The translations under genes were made by a program, and so were the position numbers. A stretch of 64,000 nt of DNA from assembly GCA_020634815.1 (NCBI GenBank), contig JACKBA010000026.1, forward strand, positions 25,603-89,602, in the 5' to 3' direction. Source of the DNA: Caldilineaceae bacterium (GTDB lineage Bacteria > Chloroflexota > Anaerolineae > Caldilineales > Caldilineaceae). The notes under the pieces were generated by a model, which saw only the letters and a list, made by a program, of their open reading frames with translations, was not told the origin of the DNA and searched no databases. Shown in pieces: positions 54,127-62,987 of this stretch (position 1 is its first letter; each line of letters opens with the position of its first letter).

Positions 54127-56323
54127 GGTCGGCCAGTGCAGCGCGCAGGCGAGCAATCTCGTCGGTCTGGTCGCGCACGTAACCGGCAAGGACTTCGAAC
54201 ATTGCCTGCGCCACTGCGCGGTTTTCGTCCACGAGCGCGGCCAGATCCGCCTGGCTTACCTGGAGCAGGCTGCTCTCGGCCGTGGCCGTCACGCTGGCCG
54301 TGCGTGCTTCGGGCGCTAACGCTGCCAGTTCGCCAAAGGCATCGCCAGGCGCCAGGCGGCGGAAGTCGTGAGGCCCATCATGCACGCGAAGTTCGCCCTT
54401 CGCCACAACGAAGAGAGTATTGCCGAACGAGCCCTTGGCAATGACGGTCGTCCCGGAAGCAACATGGACCGCCTCCGCCCGCGCGGCCAAATCGGTCAGC
54501 ACTTCGTGGTCAAGCGTTCTGAAAAGCGAGATGCCACGCAACAGGGCGATTTTCTCCAGCAGGCCGTATGCGCCGGCCCCTTTCGCCGATTCTGCCCGCA
54601 CGCGCTCGATTGCCGCCTGGAACTCCGCAATCGACAGCGTGTGGTGCCAGTGGGCCAGGTAGACCGAACTCGGTATCATCAGCACCTGCGTATCGCGTTC
54701 GGCCACGATCGTTGCGCTGCGCTCCGCCCCGCGCACTACGCCCGTTGCACCGAGCAGCAGCCAGGGCTCCGCCGGGAATGAGTGGTACCCGCCAAGCGGG
54801 AAGATGCTCAGCCCCGGACCGAGCGGGACATAGACGAACGCGGCGGGTGTCCCGGCTCGGACCAGAACCTCCTCTGCGGCAAGCTCGGCCAGGCGCACAT
54901 TGGCGAAGGCGCGGTCTGCATCAATGCGCTCCGCCGCAAAGCCGGTCCGCGCCATGTGAGCAAGCAGTTCCTGGCGCAGCGGCAGCGCCCAGGCCAGCGG
55001 CTGCGCCGCCAGGTAGCGCGCCCGTTCTTCGGGACTCACCGTTGCAAGCGAAGGCGTCGGTCGCACACGATCGGCGATCCCGGCGTCAAGGCGGGCGATC
55101 TCTTGCTTTACCAGGTGCACGAACGCAGGGTCGTCCTCAGTCTCCTCCAGGTAAATCACCATCTCTGTCGCCGGCTTCAGTTCGCGCGGCGTGTTCGTCC
55201 GTTCAAAGCTCTCGATGACGTCCCGCTGAATATCGAGGACGACGAGCGCGGCACAGCGGGCGGCATGGTCAATTGCGCCGGGTGCGCTGAAGGAACCGCG
55301 GTGAAAAGAGATGCGCAGGTCGCCCGTGCGCTCGACTTCGCTGCTGGCGATATTCGCCTCGCCCGCACTGATTGGGTCGGACAACTCCAGCAGATAGAGC
55401 CGTTCCCGACTCAGGCGTAGTGCGTAGAGCGAGTTGCCGCGATGGCGATCGACGAAGACCTGGTAGTGTCCCGATGTTTCCAGCACTGCGCCGCGCTGGC
55501 GCAACGCATCGGCGGCGCGCAATGCCCGCACCGTGTCGATAGCATCTTCCGCCAATTCCGCCAGTGCCAGGCGACCGTCCGTCAGCCAGCCAAAAGCGTC
55601 GGGCGGGAGCGGCTGCGCAGCGCGCGTGAGGGACATCTGACCGTGCTCTGCGGCATCATCGAGCGGGCGTGCGGCATGCTTTCCTTTCTGCGCCTGCTGT
55701 TCGGCGTAAAGGGCATGCAGATCGGAGGTAACCGCCCTGACAAGTGCGCGGCGTAGAGCGGGTGGATCGTTGAGCAGGGCGACCGGCACCTTGCTCTTGC
55801 TGTGGCCGATGGAAAGGGACAACAGTTCGCGCAGCACCTGCTTTGGCTCCCGCCCTAATTCGCCGCGCTGCGCCAGCGCGAGCAGGTGCCAGGCCAGGCC
55901 GCCGCTGTTCTCCTGCCAGATGGCATCGATCAGGTCGTCCAACGCCGGGTCGAAGACGGCCTGGGCGGCGAATTCCGGATGCATGGCGCGACCGAACGCG
56001 GAGAAGTCGACCATGCCGATGTCGTGGAAGTAGGCCAACAGCACGCCATAGCCTTGCATGAAGGCAAATCGCTGCGGCGGCCGTTGCGGAATGAGCACGC
56101 CATGGCAGACGTCCAGCACGTTCAGCACCTGGTTCGCCACATCGCGCACGTGCACGACGCCATGATCGGCAAAGAGGCCGACATGATTGAGCGGTGCTGT
56201 CATGAAATCCGGATCGTCGATCAGCCGCTCCAGGCTCGCCTGCTCGTTGATTCTGCGGTAGAAGCGTTGCTCGATTTCGTGACGGATTGCGGCAGAGAGC
56301 CAGCGATCCAGGTATTCAGTCAT
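54104..56323 (-). CDS. HD-domain protein with two C-terminal cNMP-binding domains
   Basis: A 739-aa protein. An HD-type phosphohydrolase-like motif appears near the N-terminus: His54/His58 in FADHGVVHVRDV and the His100-Asp101 pair in YFHDIGMVD. The central region (about 120-450) is helical, with DHAARCAALVVLDIQRDVIESF. At about 460-575 there is a degenerate cNMP-binding barrel, and at about 590-705 a good one with GDAFGELAALAPEARTASV as the phosphate cassette. A coiled coil ends the protein. It may be a cNMP-controlled phosphohydrolase. Overlaps the convergent MFS/HEAT gene by 23 bases. Confidence 0.82.
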   Translation of the reverse strand: MTEYLDRWLSAAIRHEIEQRFYRRINEQASLERLIDDPDFMTAPLNHVGLFADHGVVHVRDVANQVLNVLDVCHGVLIPQRPPQRFAFMQGYGVLLAYFHDIGMVDFSAFGRAMHPEFAAQAVFDPALDDLIDAIWQENSGGLAWHLLALAQRGELGREPKQVLRELLSLSIGHSKSKVPVALLNDPPALRRALVRAVTSDLHALYAEQQAQKGKHAARPLDDAAEHGQMSLTRAAQPLPPDAFGWLTDGRLALAELAEDAIDTVRALRAADALRQRGAVLETSGHYQVFVDRHRGNSLYALRLSRERLYLLELSDPISAGEANIASSEVERTGDLRISFHRGSFSAPGAIDHAARCAALVVLDIQRDVIESFERTNTPRELKPATEMVIYLEETEDDPAFVHLVKQEIARLDAGIADRVRPTPSLATVSPEERARYLAAQPLAWALPLRQELLAHMARTGFAAERIDADRAFANVRLAELAAEEVLVRAGTPAAFVYVPLGPGLSIFPLGGYHSFPAEPWLLLGATGVVRGAERSATIVAERDTQVLMIPSSVYLAHWHHTLSIAEFQAAIERVRAESAKGAGAYGLLEKIALLRGISLFRTLDHEVLTDLAARAEAVHVASGTTVIAKGSFGNTLFVVAKGELRVHDGPHDFRRLAPGDAFGELAALAPEARTASVTATAESSLLQVSQADLAALVDENRAVAQAMFEVLAGYVRDQTDEIARLRAALADLKARRDA

Positions 56324-56362
56324 GTTTCTCTCCGGCTCTGCAATGGTATTTTGCGAACCACC

Positions 56363-56390
56363 ATTCTAGCCCGGCGACGAAGTGCGACAA
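56363..56390 (-). promoter_or_regulatory. promoter of the HD/cNMP gene
   Basis: On the minus strand TTGTCG (56385-56390), 16 bases, TAGAAT (56363-56368), about 40 bases before the ATG. Confidence 0.45.
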
Positions 56391-56455
56391 AGTCATCGTT
56401 CGACAGACACGAGATGGCCGCGTCCATCGTGGTTGCCGGGGGCTGGCCATCGTCC

Positions 56456-56485
56456 TTGACACACTTCGCCGTCTACTCCTATAGT
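56456..56485 (+). promoter_or_regulatory. promoter of the MOSC gene
   Basis: TTGACA (56456-56461), 18 bases, TATAGT (56480-56485), about 45 bases before the ATG. Nearly the same promoter recurs at 57277. Confidence 0.6.
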
Positions 56486-56529
56486 ACCTGACACGACCGC
56501 AGCCTGCAGCAAACAGAAAGGCCACCCAG

Positions 56530-57201
56530 ATGTCCACGCTCACCTGTACGATTCTCGGCGTCTTTGTCGGCGGGACGAAGACCCTGCGCGACGAGCGCGG
56601 CGCATGGCAATCCTCGATCGCACGCGATGCGGCGACGGGCCCCGTCATGCTGGAGATGCGCGGCTTCGTGGGCGACCAGGCGACGCAGCCCTACCACGGT
56701 TCGCCGGAACTGGCCGTGTGCATCCACGCGCAGAGCCACTATGACTACTGGAATGAGCACCTTGGCATGGATCTCCATCCCGGCGCCGTCGGCGAGAATC
56801 TGACCCTTGACACGTGGGATGATAGCATCCTGTGCGTTGGCGATCTCCTGCAGATTGGCGACGCGCGCATCCAGATCAGCGCGCCCCGCTCGCCGTGCGA
56901 GAACCAGGCGCGCCACATCGGCCGGCCCGACTGGGTGAAGCTGACCCTCCAGGCGCTGCGCACCGGCAGTTACGCACGGGTGATCGAACCAGGCATGGTA
57001 CAGACCGGCGACCAGGTCACCCTGGTCGAGCGCCCGAATCCAGGATTGACCGTGCGCGAGATCAACGCGTGTTTCTACCACACTTTTTCACCGGAACTGG
57101 CCGCGCGCTTTATTGAGGCGGAGGGCCTCATGCCGTGGTGGAAGCAGCGGCTGCGCGACAAGGGCGCTGAGTTGGCCGGCGACCAAACCCGGTCAGCCTA
57201 G
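56530..57201 (+). CDS. MOSC domain protein, YiiM-like
   Basis: A 223-aa protein of the MOSC family. YHGSPELAVCIHAQSHYDYWNEHLG, GAVGENLTLDTWDDSILCVGDLLQIGDARIQISAPRSPCENQARH with the conserved Cys, then the three-helix C-terminus of YiiM proteins (LTVREINACFYHTFSPE). YiiM-type enzymes are molybdenum-cofactor proteins reducing N-hydroxylated bases. No molybdenum cofactor genes occur nearby. AAAGG precedes the ATG. Confidence 0.92.
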   Translation: MSTLTCTILGVFVGGTKTLRDERGAWQSSIARDAATGPVMLEMRGFVGDQATQPYHGSPELAVCIHAQSHYDYWNEHLGMDLHPGAVGENLTLDTWDDSILCVGDLLQIGDARIQISAPRSPCENQARHIGRPDWVKLTLQALRTGSYARVIEPGMVQTGDQVTLVERPNPGLTVREINACFYHTFSPELAARFIEAEGLMPWWKQRLRDKGAELAGDQTRSA

Positions 57202-57276
57202 ACCGGTTCGACCCGGCATCTTGGAGATACATACTCCATTCCCCCGCGTGAATCACACCCTGGCGAGCGTTCAGCC

Positions 57277-57306
57277 TTGACATGCTGGATGCCCTGCTCC
57301 TATAGT
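57277..57306 (+). promoter_or_regulatory. promoter of the GT39-like gene
   Basis: TTGACA (57277-57282), 18 bases, TATAGT (57301-57306). It shares CTTGACA and CTCCTATAGTACC with the promoter at 56456. Leader about 165 bases. Confidence 0.6.
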
Positions 57307-57480
57307 ACCCAGCAGGCCACAGAAAGGCGTTCATCAGAAAGGGCTCGTCCATGTCCGGTTGACCCTGAACCTTGCTTGACGTATTCAGCGGCACGCCGAA
57401 GAGCCTGCGACAAAGGCGATGACGTCGCCGGCGGACGGTAGTGCACCAGGGACGGTCCAAACCACAGGAGTTCACTTACC

Positions 57481-59157
57481 GTGAACGATGATAGCGACTT
57501 CGAAGAGTTTGCGCCCTGGCTGGTGCTCCTCATCACGCTGGTGGGCGGCTTTTTGCGCGTGCTGTTGCTCGGCGCCAAGGGCATGTGGCTGGACGAGACC
57601 TTCAGCGTGTGGCTGGCAAACCAGACGCTGGGCGAGATGATGCAGTCGATCGTCCGGATCGACCAGCACCCGCCGCTCTACTACCTGCTGCTGCACGGCT
57701 GGGTGGCATTCGTGGGCGACACGGCCTACTATGCCCGCCTGCTCTCCGCACTCATCGGCACGGCCACGATTCCGGTTCTCTACCTGATCGGCAAGCGTAT
57801 CGCCGGCGTGGCGGTGGGCGTGGGTGCGGCATTGCTCTTTGCCCTGTCGCCCTTCAACGTTTACTACGCGCAAGAGACGCGCATGTACACGCTGCTGACC
57901 TTCAACGCAGCCGTGGCAATCTACGCACTGGCATGGCTGCTCACCGATGCGCGGGCTACCGCGCCCATGGGCCGTCAGTTCCGCGCCTATGTACATGCAT
58001 GGCGCACCGCCGGTCCAGCCGAACCGGCGCCGAGCGACGAGTTCAGTTACCGGGTCGAGGCGCCACGCAGCGGGTGGCGAGCCTGGGTCCACCGCCATCG
58101 CTGGTCGCCCGTCCAGACCGTCGCCACGGACCTGGCATGGATCGCCTTCATCATCTTCTCGGCGGCGACGCTGCTCACCCACAATACGGCCGTCTTCTTC
58201 GTCCTGGCCACCAACAGCTTCGTGCTCGGCCTGATACTCTATGTGCGGCTCAACCGGTCCGCCTCGGCGCCGGCGCTGCGCGCACCTTCGTTCGCCAACT
58301 GGCTCAAGGCACAGATCGGCATCCTCATCCTGTGGCTCCCCTGGCTGCCGGTCCTTGTCCAGCAGGCGCGCCGCGTCGACGAGCACTTCTGGATCCCTGC
58401 GCCCACCTGGGAAGGCATTACCTGGACGCTGCGCACCCTGCTGAACGCATCGGCGCGCACGCAGACAAGCCAGCTCATGACCTGGGTGTTGTGCGGGGTG
58501 CTGGTGCTCGGGCTGCTCTATTTTCGCAAGAAGCTCTCGATCTTCCTCTTCCTTGCCGCCCTGTTTGCCATCCCGGTCGCGGGGGAATTGATCGTGAGCC
58601 TGCGCCGCCCCATCTTCATCGACCGCACGCTCATCTGGATCACGATCCCGCTCTTTTTGCTGCTGGCGGCGGGCGTTGCCCAGTTGCGCTATCGACCGGT
58701 CATGATCGTGGCGCTGGGCATCCTGGCGACGAACTATCTCTTCTCAGTCGGCGATTATTTCCGCTTCTGGCAGAAGGAAGATTGGAGCACGCCGGCCGGC
58801 TACGTGGCGAACTTCGCCGAACAGGGCGACCTGGTGCTCTTCAACTCGAACTTCGTTATCATCCCGTTCGACTACTACTTCGACGAATATGAGGAGTTGT
58901 ATTCGATCGACGTGGTGAAACAGGGCGTGCCGCTGGATCTCTTCACCAGCGGTGTGCTGGAGCCCCAGATGACGGAGGACGACATCCCTCAATTGCTCTC
59001 GACGATTGCGGGACACGACCGGGTCTGGCTCGTGTACAGCCACGACGCGTACACCGATCCCGACGGGCTGATCCCGCAGACGCTGGCCGCGCAGATGGAC
59101 GTGACGCGCACGCGTGACTTCTACGGCGGGCAGGTCCAGCTATACGAGCCGCGCTGA
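57481..59157 (+). CDS. GT39-like membrane glycosyltransferase
   Basis: A 558-aa integral membrane protein with 10-12 helices. The N-terminal MWLDETFSVWLA (Asp38-Glu39) and QHPPLYYLLLHGW are hallmarks of the PMT/ArnT-like (GT39/GT83, GT-C fold) enzymes, which use lipid-linked sugars outside the membrane; LYLIGKRIAGVAVGVGAALLFALSPFNVYYAQETRMYTLL follows as usual. The C-terminal 150 residues form an exported domain. The GTG at 57481 has AGGAG upstream. It could glycosylate the secreted proteins encoded here, but that is speculation. Confidence 0.88.
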   Translation: MNDDSDFEEFAPWLVLLITLVGGFLRVLLLGAKGMWLDETFSVWLANQTLGEMMQSIVRIDQHPPLYYLLLHGWVAFVGDTAYYARLLSALIGTATIPVLYLIGKRIAGVAVGVGAALLFALSPFNVYYAQETRMYTLLTFNAAVAIYALAWLLTDARATAPMGRQFRAYVHAWRTAGPAEPAPSDEFSYRVEAPRSGWRAWVHRHRWSPVQTVATDLAWIAFIIFSAATLLTHNTAVFFVLATNSFVLGLILYVRLNRSASAPALRAPSFANWLKAQIGILILWLPWLPVLVQQARRVDEHFWIPAPTWEGITWTLRTLLNASARTQTSQLMTWVLCGVLVLGLLYFRKKLSIFLFLAALFAIPVAGELIVSLRRPIFIDRTLIWITIPLFLLLAAGVAQLRYRPVMIVALGILATNYLFSVGDYFRFWQKEDWSTPAGYVANFAEQGDLVLFNSNFVIIPFDYYFDEYEELYSIDVVKQGVPLDLFTSGVLEPQMTEDDIPQLLSTIAGHDRVWLVYSHDAYTDPDGLIPQTLAAQMDVTRTRDFYGGQVQLYEPR

Positions 59158-59226
59158 GCGCAGGCAGCTATCTCCCAGGAAGCTTCGGTCTTTCCAGAGG
59201 GCTGACGGCCGCACCAGGCCCGGCGA

Positions 59227-59793
59227 TCACGCGCCGCCTGCCTCCCGCTGCACCGCATAGACCAGCACGGCATAGACATCGCCATGTTGTTCCACACGCA
59301 CGAGCTTCATGGGCGGCGTCACGACATTGCGCGGCAGCAGTGGCGCGCCCGCACGAAGCATGACCGGCGCGACCGTCAAGATCAACTCGTCGAGCAGGCC
59401 GTGGTCGTGGAACTGCCCCACCAGGTCGCCGCCGCCGGCAATCCAGATATTCTTGCCGGCAGCCGCTTCCACCATCTCGGCATGAACGCGCGCAACGTCG
59501 CCTTGCACCAGGCGAATATCGGCGCCGGGGACGAGCGGCAACTGCCGGGTGCTGAAGACCCACGACGGGATACTGTATGGCCATTTTTCTGGGTGCTCGA
59601 GCAATTTCTCGTGGTTCAAAACCCACTCGTACGTGGTCGAGCCCATGGCAACCGCGCCGATCTGCTCGATGAAGCGCGGGTAACTGTCCTGCATGCTCTC
59701 CACGTCGCCAAACTGGAAGAGCCAGTCGAGCGAGTTGTTCTCGTCGGCCAGATAGCCGTTGACGCTCATGGCCGTGTAGTACTGTGTCTTCAT
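59227..59793 (-). CDS. dihydrofolate reductase family protein (RibD C-terminal type)
   Basis: A 188-aa protein. YYTAMSVNGYLADENNSLDWLFQFG at the start, GSTTYEWVLNH, and IWIAGGGDLVGQFHDHGLLDELILTVAPVMLRAGAPLL are the standard motifs of the YyaP/RibD-C class of DHFR-like NADPH reductases. ATG 59793 has AAAGG six bases upstream. Substrate unknown. Convergent with the glycosyltransferase, divergent from the glycosidase. Confidence 0.92.
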   Translation of the reverse strand: MKTQYYTAMSVNGYLADENNSLDWLFQFGDVESMQDSYPRFIEQIGAVAMGSTTYEWVLNHEKLLEHPEKWPYSIPSWVFSTRQLPLVPGADIRLVQGDVARVHAEMVEAAAGKNIWIAGGGDLVGQFHDHGLLDELILTVAPVMLRAGAPLLPRNVVTPPMKLVRVEQHGDVYAVLVYAVQREAGGA

Positions 59794-59988
59794 CGGGTAG
59801 CCTTTCATTGTTGTTCGCCAACGCGGCGTCGTGCTCGGGCAAGTATAGCCACGTTAAATGCGCTTGGCAATCGTTGTGCCCGTGGCGGCGCGCTGCCGTG
59901 GCTGGCGACGCGCGTGGCGAAATAGGCCAACACCTTGACACCTCGTACAATGAAAGAAAATCCACTTTGCAACGGAAGGAGTTCCTCA

Positions 59989-62037
59989 ATGTTGCGCAAA
60001 GAAGGCAACCGTCTTATCCGCGAGTTCGACTCAGAGCAGATCTGGATCGAACCCTGGGGCGCCAACAGCCTGCGCGTGCGCGTGACGCAAGCGCGCACCA
60101 TGCCCATGCCCGACGAGGAGTGGGCGCTGCTGCCGCCTGCGGCGCCGGGCGCGGCCATTACCATCGACGGCGGCGAGGCCACCATCACCAACGGCAAGAT
60201 CAGCGCTTCGTTGACCGCCGCCGGCAAGATCGTCTTTCTCAACCAGCACGGCGAGGTGCTGCTGGAAGAGTACCACCGCAACCGCCGCGCGGCGATGGAG
60301 GCGTTTAACAGCACGATCGCCGGCAAGAGTACGGAAACGAAGCCCGACTATCTGCGCGCCTTTGTCAGTGCGCTGGAGGTCGATGCGCGCGAGTTCAGCC
60401 CCATCCTGGGCGGCGATTACGAGCTGACGGCGCGTTTCGAATCGAACCCCGGCGAAAAGCTCTTCGGCATGGGGCAATATCAGCAGCCGCATCTGAACAT
60501 CAAGGGCTGCACACTCGAGCTGGCGCACCGTAACTCGCAAGCAAGCGTGCCCTTCGTGCTCTCCAGCCTGGGCTATGGCTTCCTGTGGCACAACCCGGCC
60601 ATCGGCAAGGTGACCTTTGGTACGAATGTCACCGAGTGGTACGCCCAGTCGACCGACATCCTGGACTACTGGATCAGCGCGGGCGACACCCCGGCCGAGA
60701 TCGAGGAGGCCTACGCCCGCGCCACCGGCACAGTGCCGATGATGCCCGACTATGCCATGGGTTTCTGGCAGTGCAAGCTACGCTACCGCACCCAGGAAGA
60801 GCTGCTGGCGGTGGCACGCGAGTACAAACGCCGCGGCCTGCCCATCTCCGTGATCGTGGCCGACTTCTTCCACTGGCCCAACCAGGGCGACTGGAAGTTT
60901 GACGCAGAGTACTGGCCGGACCCCAAGGCCATGGTCAACGAATTGAAGGAGATGGGCATCGAGCTGATGGTGTCGATCTGGCCGACGGTGGAGGAGAGCA
61001 GCGAAAACTACCAGGAGATGGTGGAAAAGGGCTATCTGATCCGCGCCGACCGCGGCAACCGGATGATGCTCTCCGAAGCGGCGCTCTACGACGCCACGCA
61101 TCCCGGCGCACGCGCCTATGTGTGGTCGAAGGCGCGCCGGAACTACTACGCCGATGGGATCAAAATCTTCTGGCTCGACGAGGCGGAACCCGAATACAGC
61201 CATTACCATTTCGACCTCTACCGCTATCACCTGGGCCCGGATGTGCGAATTGGCAACATCTACCCGGCCCTGTATGCGCGCGGCTTCTACGAAGGGATGA
61301 GCGAGGCAGGCCAGGAGAATGTGATCAACCTGCTGCGCTGTGCCTGGGCCGGCAGCCAGCGCTATGGCGCGCTAGTCTGGTCGGGCGACATCGACACCAC
61401 CTTCCGTTCCATGCGCAACCAGTTTGCGGCCGGGCTGAACATGGGGCTGGCGGGCATCCCGTGGTGGACCACCGACATCGGCGGCTTCCATGGCGGCAAC
61501 CCCGACGACCCCGCCTATCGTGAGGTACTTGCGCGCTGGTTCCAGTGGGGCGCCTTCTGCCCGGTCTTCCGCCTGCACGGGCTGCGCGAGCCTTTCAAAG
61601 CGCCGCTGAGCGACCACGGCGGCGGCAAGATGCTGAGCGGAGCGGACAACGAAGTGTGGAGCTATGGCGAGGAAGTCTACGAAATCTGCTCGCGCTACAT
61701 GTCCCTGCGCGAGCGCATGAAGCCCTATATTGCGACCCTGATGGAAGCCGCCCACAAGCATGGCACGCCCGTCATGCGCGCCCTCTTCTACGAGTTCCCG
61801 ACAGATCCAATGGCGTGGGAGGTGAGCGACCAGTATTTGTTCGGCCCCGACCTGTTGGTCGCCCCGGTGATGGAGGCCGGCGTGACGCAGCGTCCGATCT
61901 ATCTGCCGGCGGGCGCGCAGTGGACCAACGCCTGGAGCGGCGAGGTCCTCGCCGGCGGCCAGACCGTCACCGTCGATGCGCCGCTGCAGACGATTCCGCT
62001 CTTCCTGCGCGACGGGGCGACGCTGCCGATTCGCTAG
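59989..62037 (+). CDS. glycoside hydrolase family 31 (alpha-xylosidase/alpha-glucosidase type)
   Basis: A 682-aa intracellular glycosidase without signal peptide. N-terminal beta-domain to about residue 230 (GEKLFGMGQYQQPHLNIKG), (beta/alpha)8 barrel after MMPDYAMGFWQCKLRYRTQEEL. The nucleophile is Asp397 in IFWLDEAEPE and the acid/base Asp467 in LVWSGDIDTT, as in GH31. The W-LDEAEPE and G-x-WW-TTDIGGF forms recall alpha-xylosidase YicI-like members. ATG 59989 has GGAAGGAG eight bases upstream. It probably degrades imported oligosaccharides with xylosyl or glucosyl caps. Confidence 0.93.
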   Translation: MLRKEGNRLIREFDSEQIWIEPWGANSLRVRVTQARTMPMPDEEWALLPPAAPGAAITIDGGEATITNGKISASLTAAGKIVFLNQHGEVLLEEYHRNRRAAMEAFNSTIAGKSTETKPDYLRAFVSALEVDAREFSPILGGDYELTARFESNPGEKLFGMGQYQQPHLNIKGCTLELAHRNSQASVPFVLSSLGYGFLWHNPAIGKVTFGTNVTEWYAQSTDILDYWISAGDTPAEIEEAYARATGTVPMMPDYAMGFWQCKLRYRTQEELLAVAREYKRRGLPISVIVADFFHWPNQGDWKFDAEYWPDPKAMVNELKEMGIELMVSIWPTVEESSENYQEMVEKGYLIRADRGNRMMLSEAALYDATHPGARAYVWSKARRNYYADGIKIFWLDEAEPEYSHYHFDLYRYHLGPDVRIGNIYPALYARGFYEGMSEAGQENVINLLRCAWAGSQRYGALVWSGDIDTTFRSMRNQFAAGLNMGLAGIPWWTTDIGGFHGGNPDDPAYREVLARWFQWGAFCPVFRLHGLREPFKAPLSDHGGGKMLSGADNEVWSYGEEVYEICSRYMSLRERMKPYIATLMEAAHKHGTPVMRALFYEFPTDPMAWEVSDQYLFGPDLLVAPVMEAGVTQRPIYLPAGAQWTNAWSGEVLAGGQTVTVDAPLQTIPLFLRDGATLPIR

Positions 62038-62060
62038 CACGCACCTGTTGGGCGGTAAGG

Positions 62061-62095
62061 CCTGCCTCGCCCTCTCCCCCGGAAGGCGAGGCAGG
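62061..62095. terminator. bidirectional stem-loop between convergent genes
   Basis: CCTGCCTCGCC and GGCGAGGCAGG, perfect 11-pair stem with a 13-base loop between the GH31 stop and the isomerase-like gene end. Confidence 0.7.
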
Positions 62096-62141
62096 AGAGA
62101 CCTTTCGCCATCACCTGGCACGCGTCACGGATTGACAAAGG

Positions 62142-62987
62142 CTATGGTGCGCCGAATTGCGCCATGGTCGTCGCAAATGCCCTGGTGCTCATCTCTCTTA
62201 GCGGCCGTGCCGCCAGCTTCTCGGCGATGACTTCAACCGCCCAGGGACCCGAATAGCCGATCCCCTGCACGCAGTCGATGAGACCCCGCAGATCATATTC
62301 GCCTTCGCCGCAAAACATACGGTTGGCGGGGTCGTACCCAGGGTGTCCCGGCAACATGCCGTCATTCAGTTCGACGCTGATCAGATGCTCCGGCGGAATC
62401 TGGCCGATCTCCGCAAACGTCATGCCGAGATTGGCTACCTGGTAGCTGTCGATGACGATACCGCCATTGGCGGCGCCAGCCATCGTCACCATGGCGAGCG
62501 CGTCTTTGATGTTGTCGATCATCGCAGAGCCCATGATCTCAAACCCGATGGTCGCGCCATACAGATCCGCTTCCCGGCAGAGGGCAGCAAATGACTCAAC
62601 GATTTTGGGGAAGGGGCAGGGCGAGTTGTAGAAGTCACCGACCTTGACGTGCTTTGCGTGCAGCGCCTCGGATGCTTCGAACAGCCGGCGCTTGCGGCTA
62701 TCGGACTCTGCCTTTCTCGCGCCGTCCAGAAACCAATCGGTGATGAACTCGAGTTCGACATAGTTGATGCCGTTGTCATCGAGTATTCTTCGCATCTCTC
62801 GGAGCGTTCGAAACTGGAGACAATGCTCCAGATCAGTGTGCCAGATGCCGATCCCGTGGAAGCCGGCCCTGGCGGCCGCCTCGACGCGATCCCTGAAATC
62901 GAAACGGCTGATTTCGCCGTGTCCAGGATAGATCCCTGCCGTCGTCCAATAGAGGCACATCAGCTCCACACTATTTGCGTCTGCCAT
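62142..62987 (-). CDS. sugar phosphate isomerase/epimerase (AP endonuclease family 2 fold)
   Basis: A 281-aa TIM-barrel protein. GISRFDFRDRV-type start (GHGEISRFDFRDRVEAAARAGFHGIGIWHTDL), VELEFITDWF with a metal-ligand Glu, VKVGDF, IGFEIMG, GGIVIDSYQV and HLISVELND (His and Asp/Glu metal positions), then YSGPWAVEVI. These match the xylose-isomerase-like/IolE family barrel. The substrate is unknown. Its start overlaps the end of the epimerase gene by 17 bases, so the two are coupled. Confidence 0.88.
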   Translation of the reverse strand: MADANSVELMCLYWTTAGIYPGHGEISRFDFRDRVEAAARAGFHGIGIWHTDLEHCLQFRTLREMRRILDDNGINYVELEFITDWFLDGARKAESDSRKRRLFEASEALHAKHVKVGDFYNSPCPFPKIVESFAALCREADLYGATIGFEIMGSAMIDNIKDALAMVTMAGAANGGIVIDSYQVANLGMTFAEIGQIPPEHLISVELNDGMLPGHPGYDPANRMFCGEGEYDLRGLIDCVQGIGYSGPWAVEVIAEKLAARPLREMSTRAFATTMAQFGAP

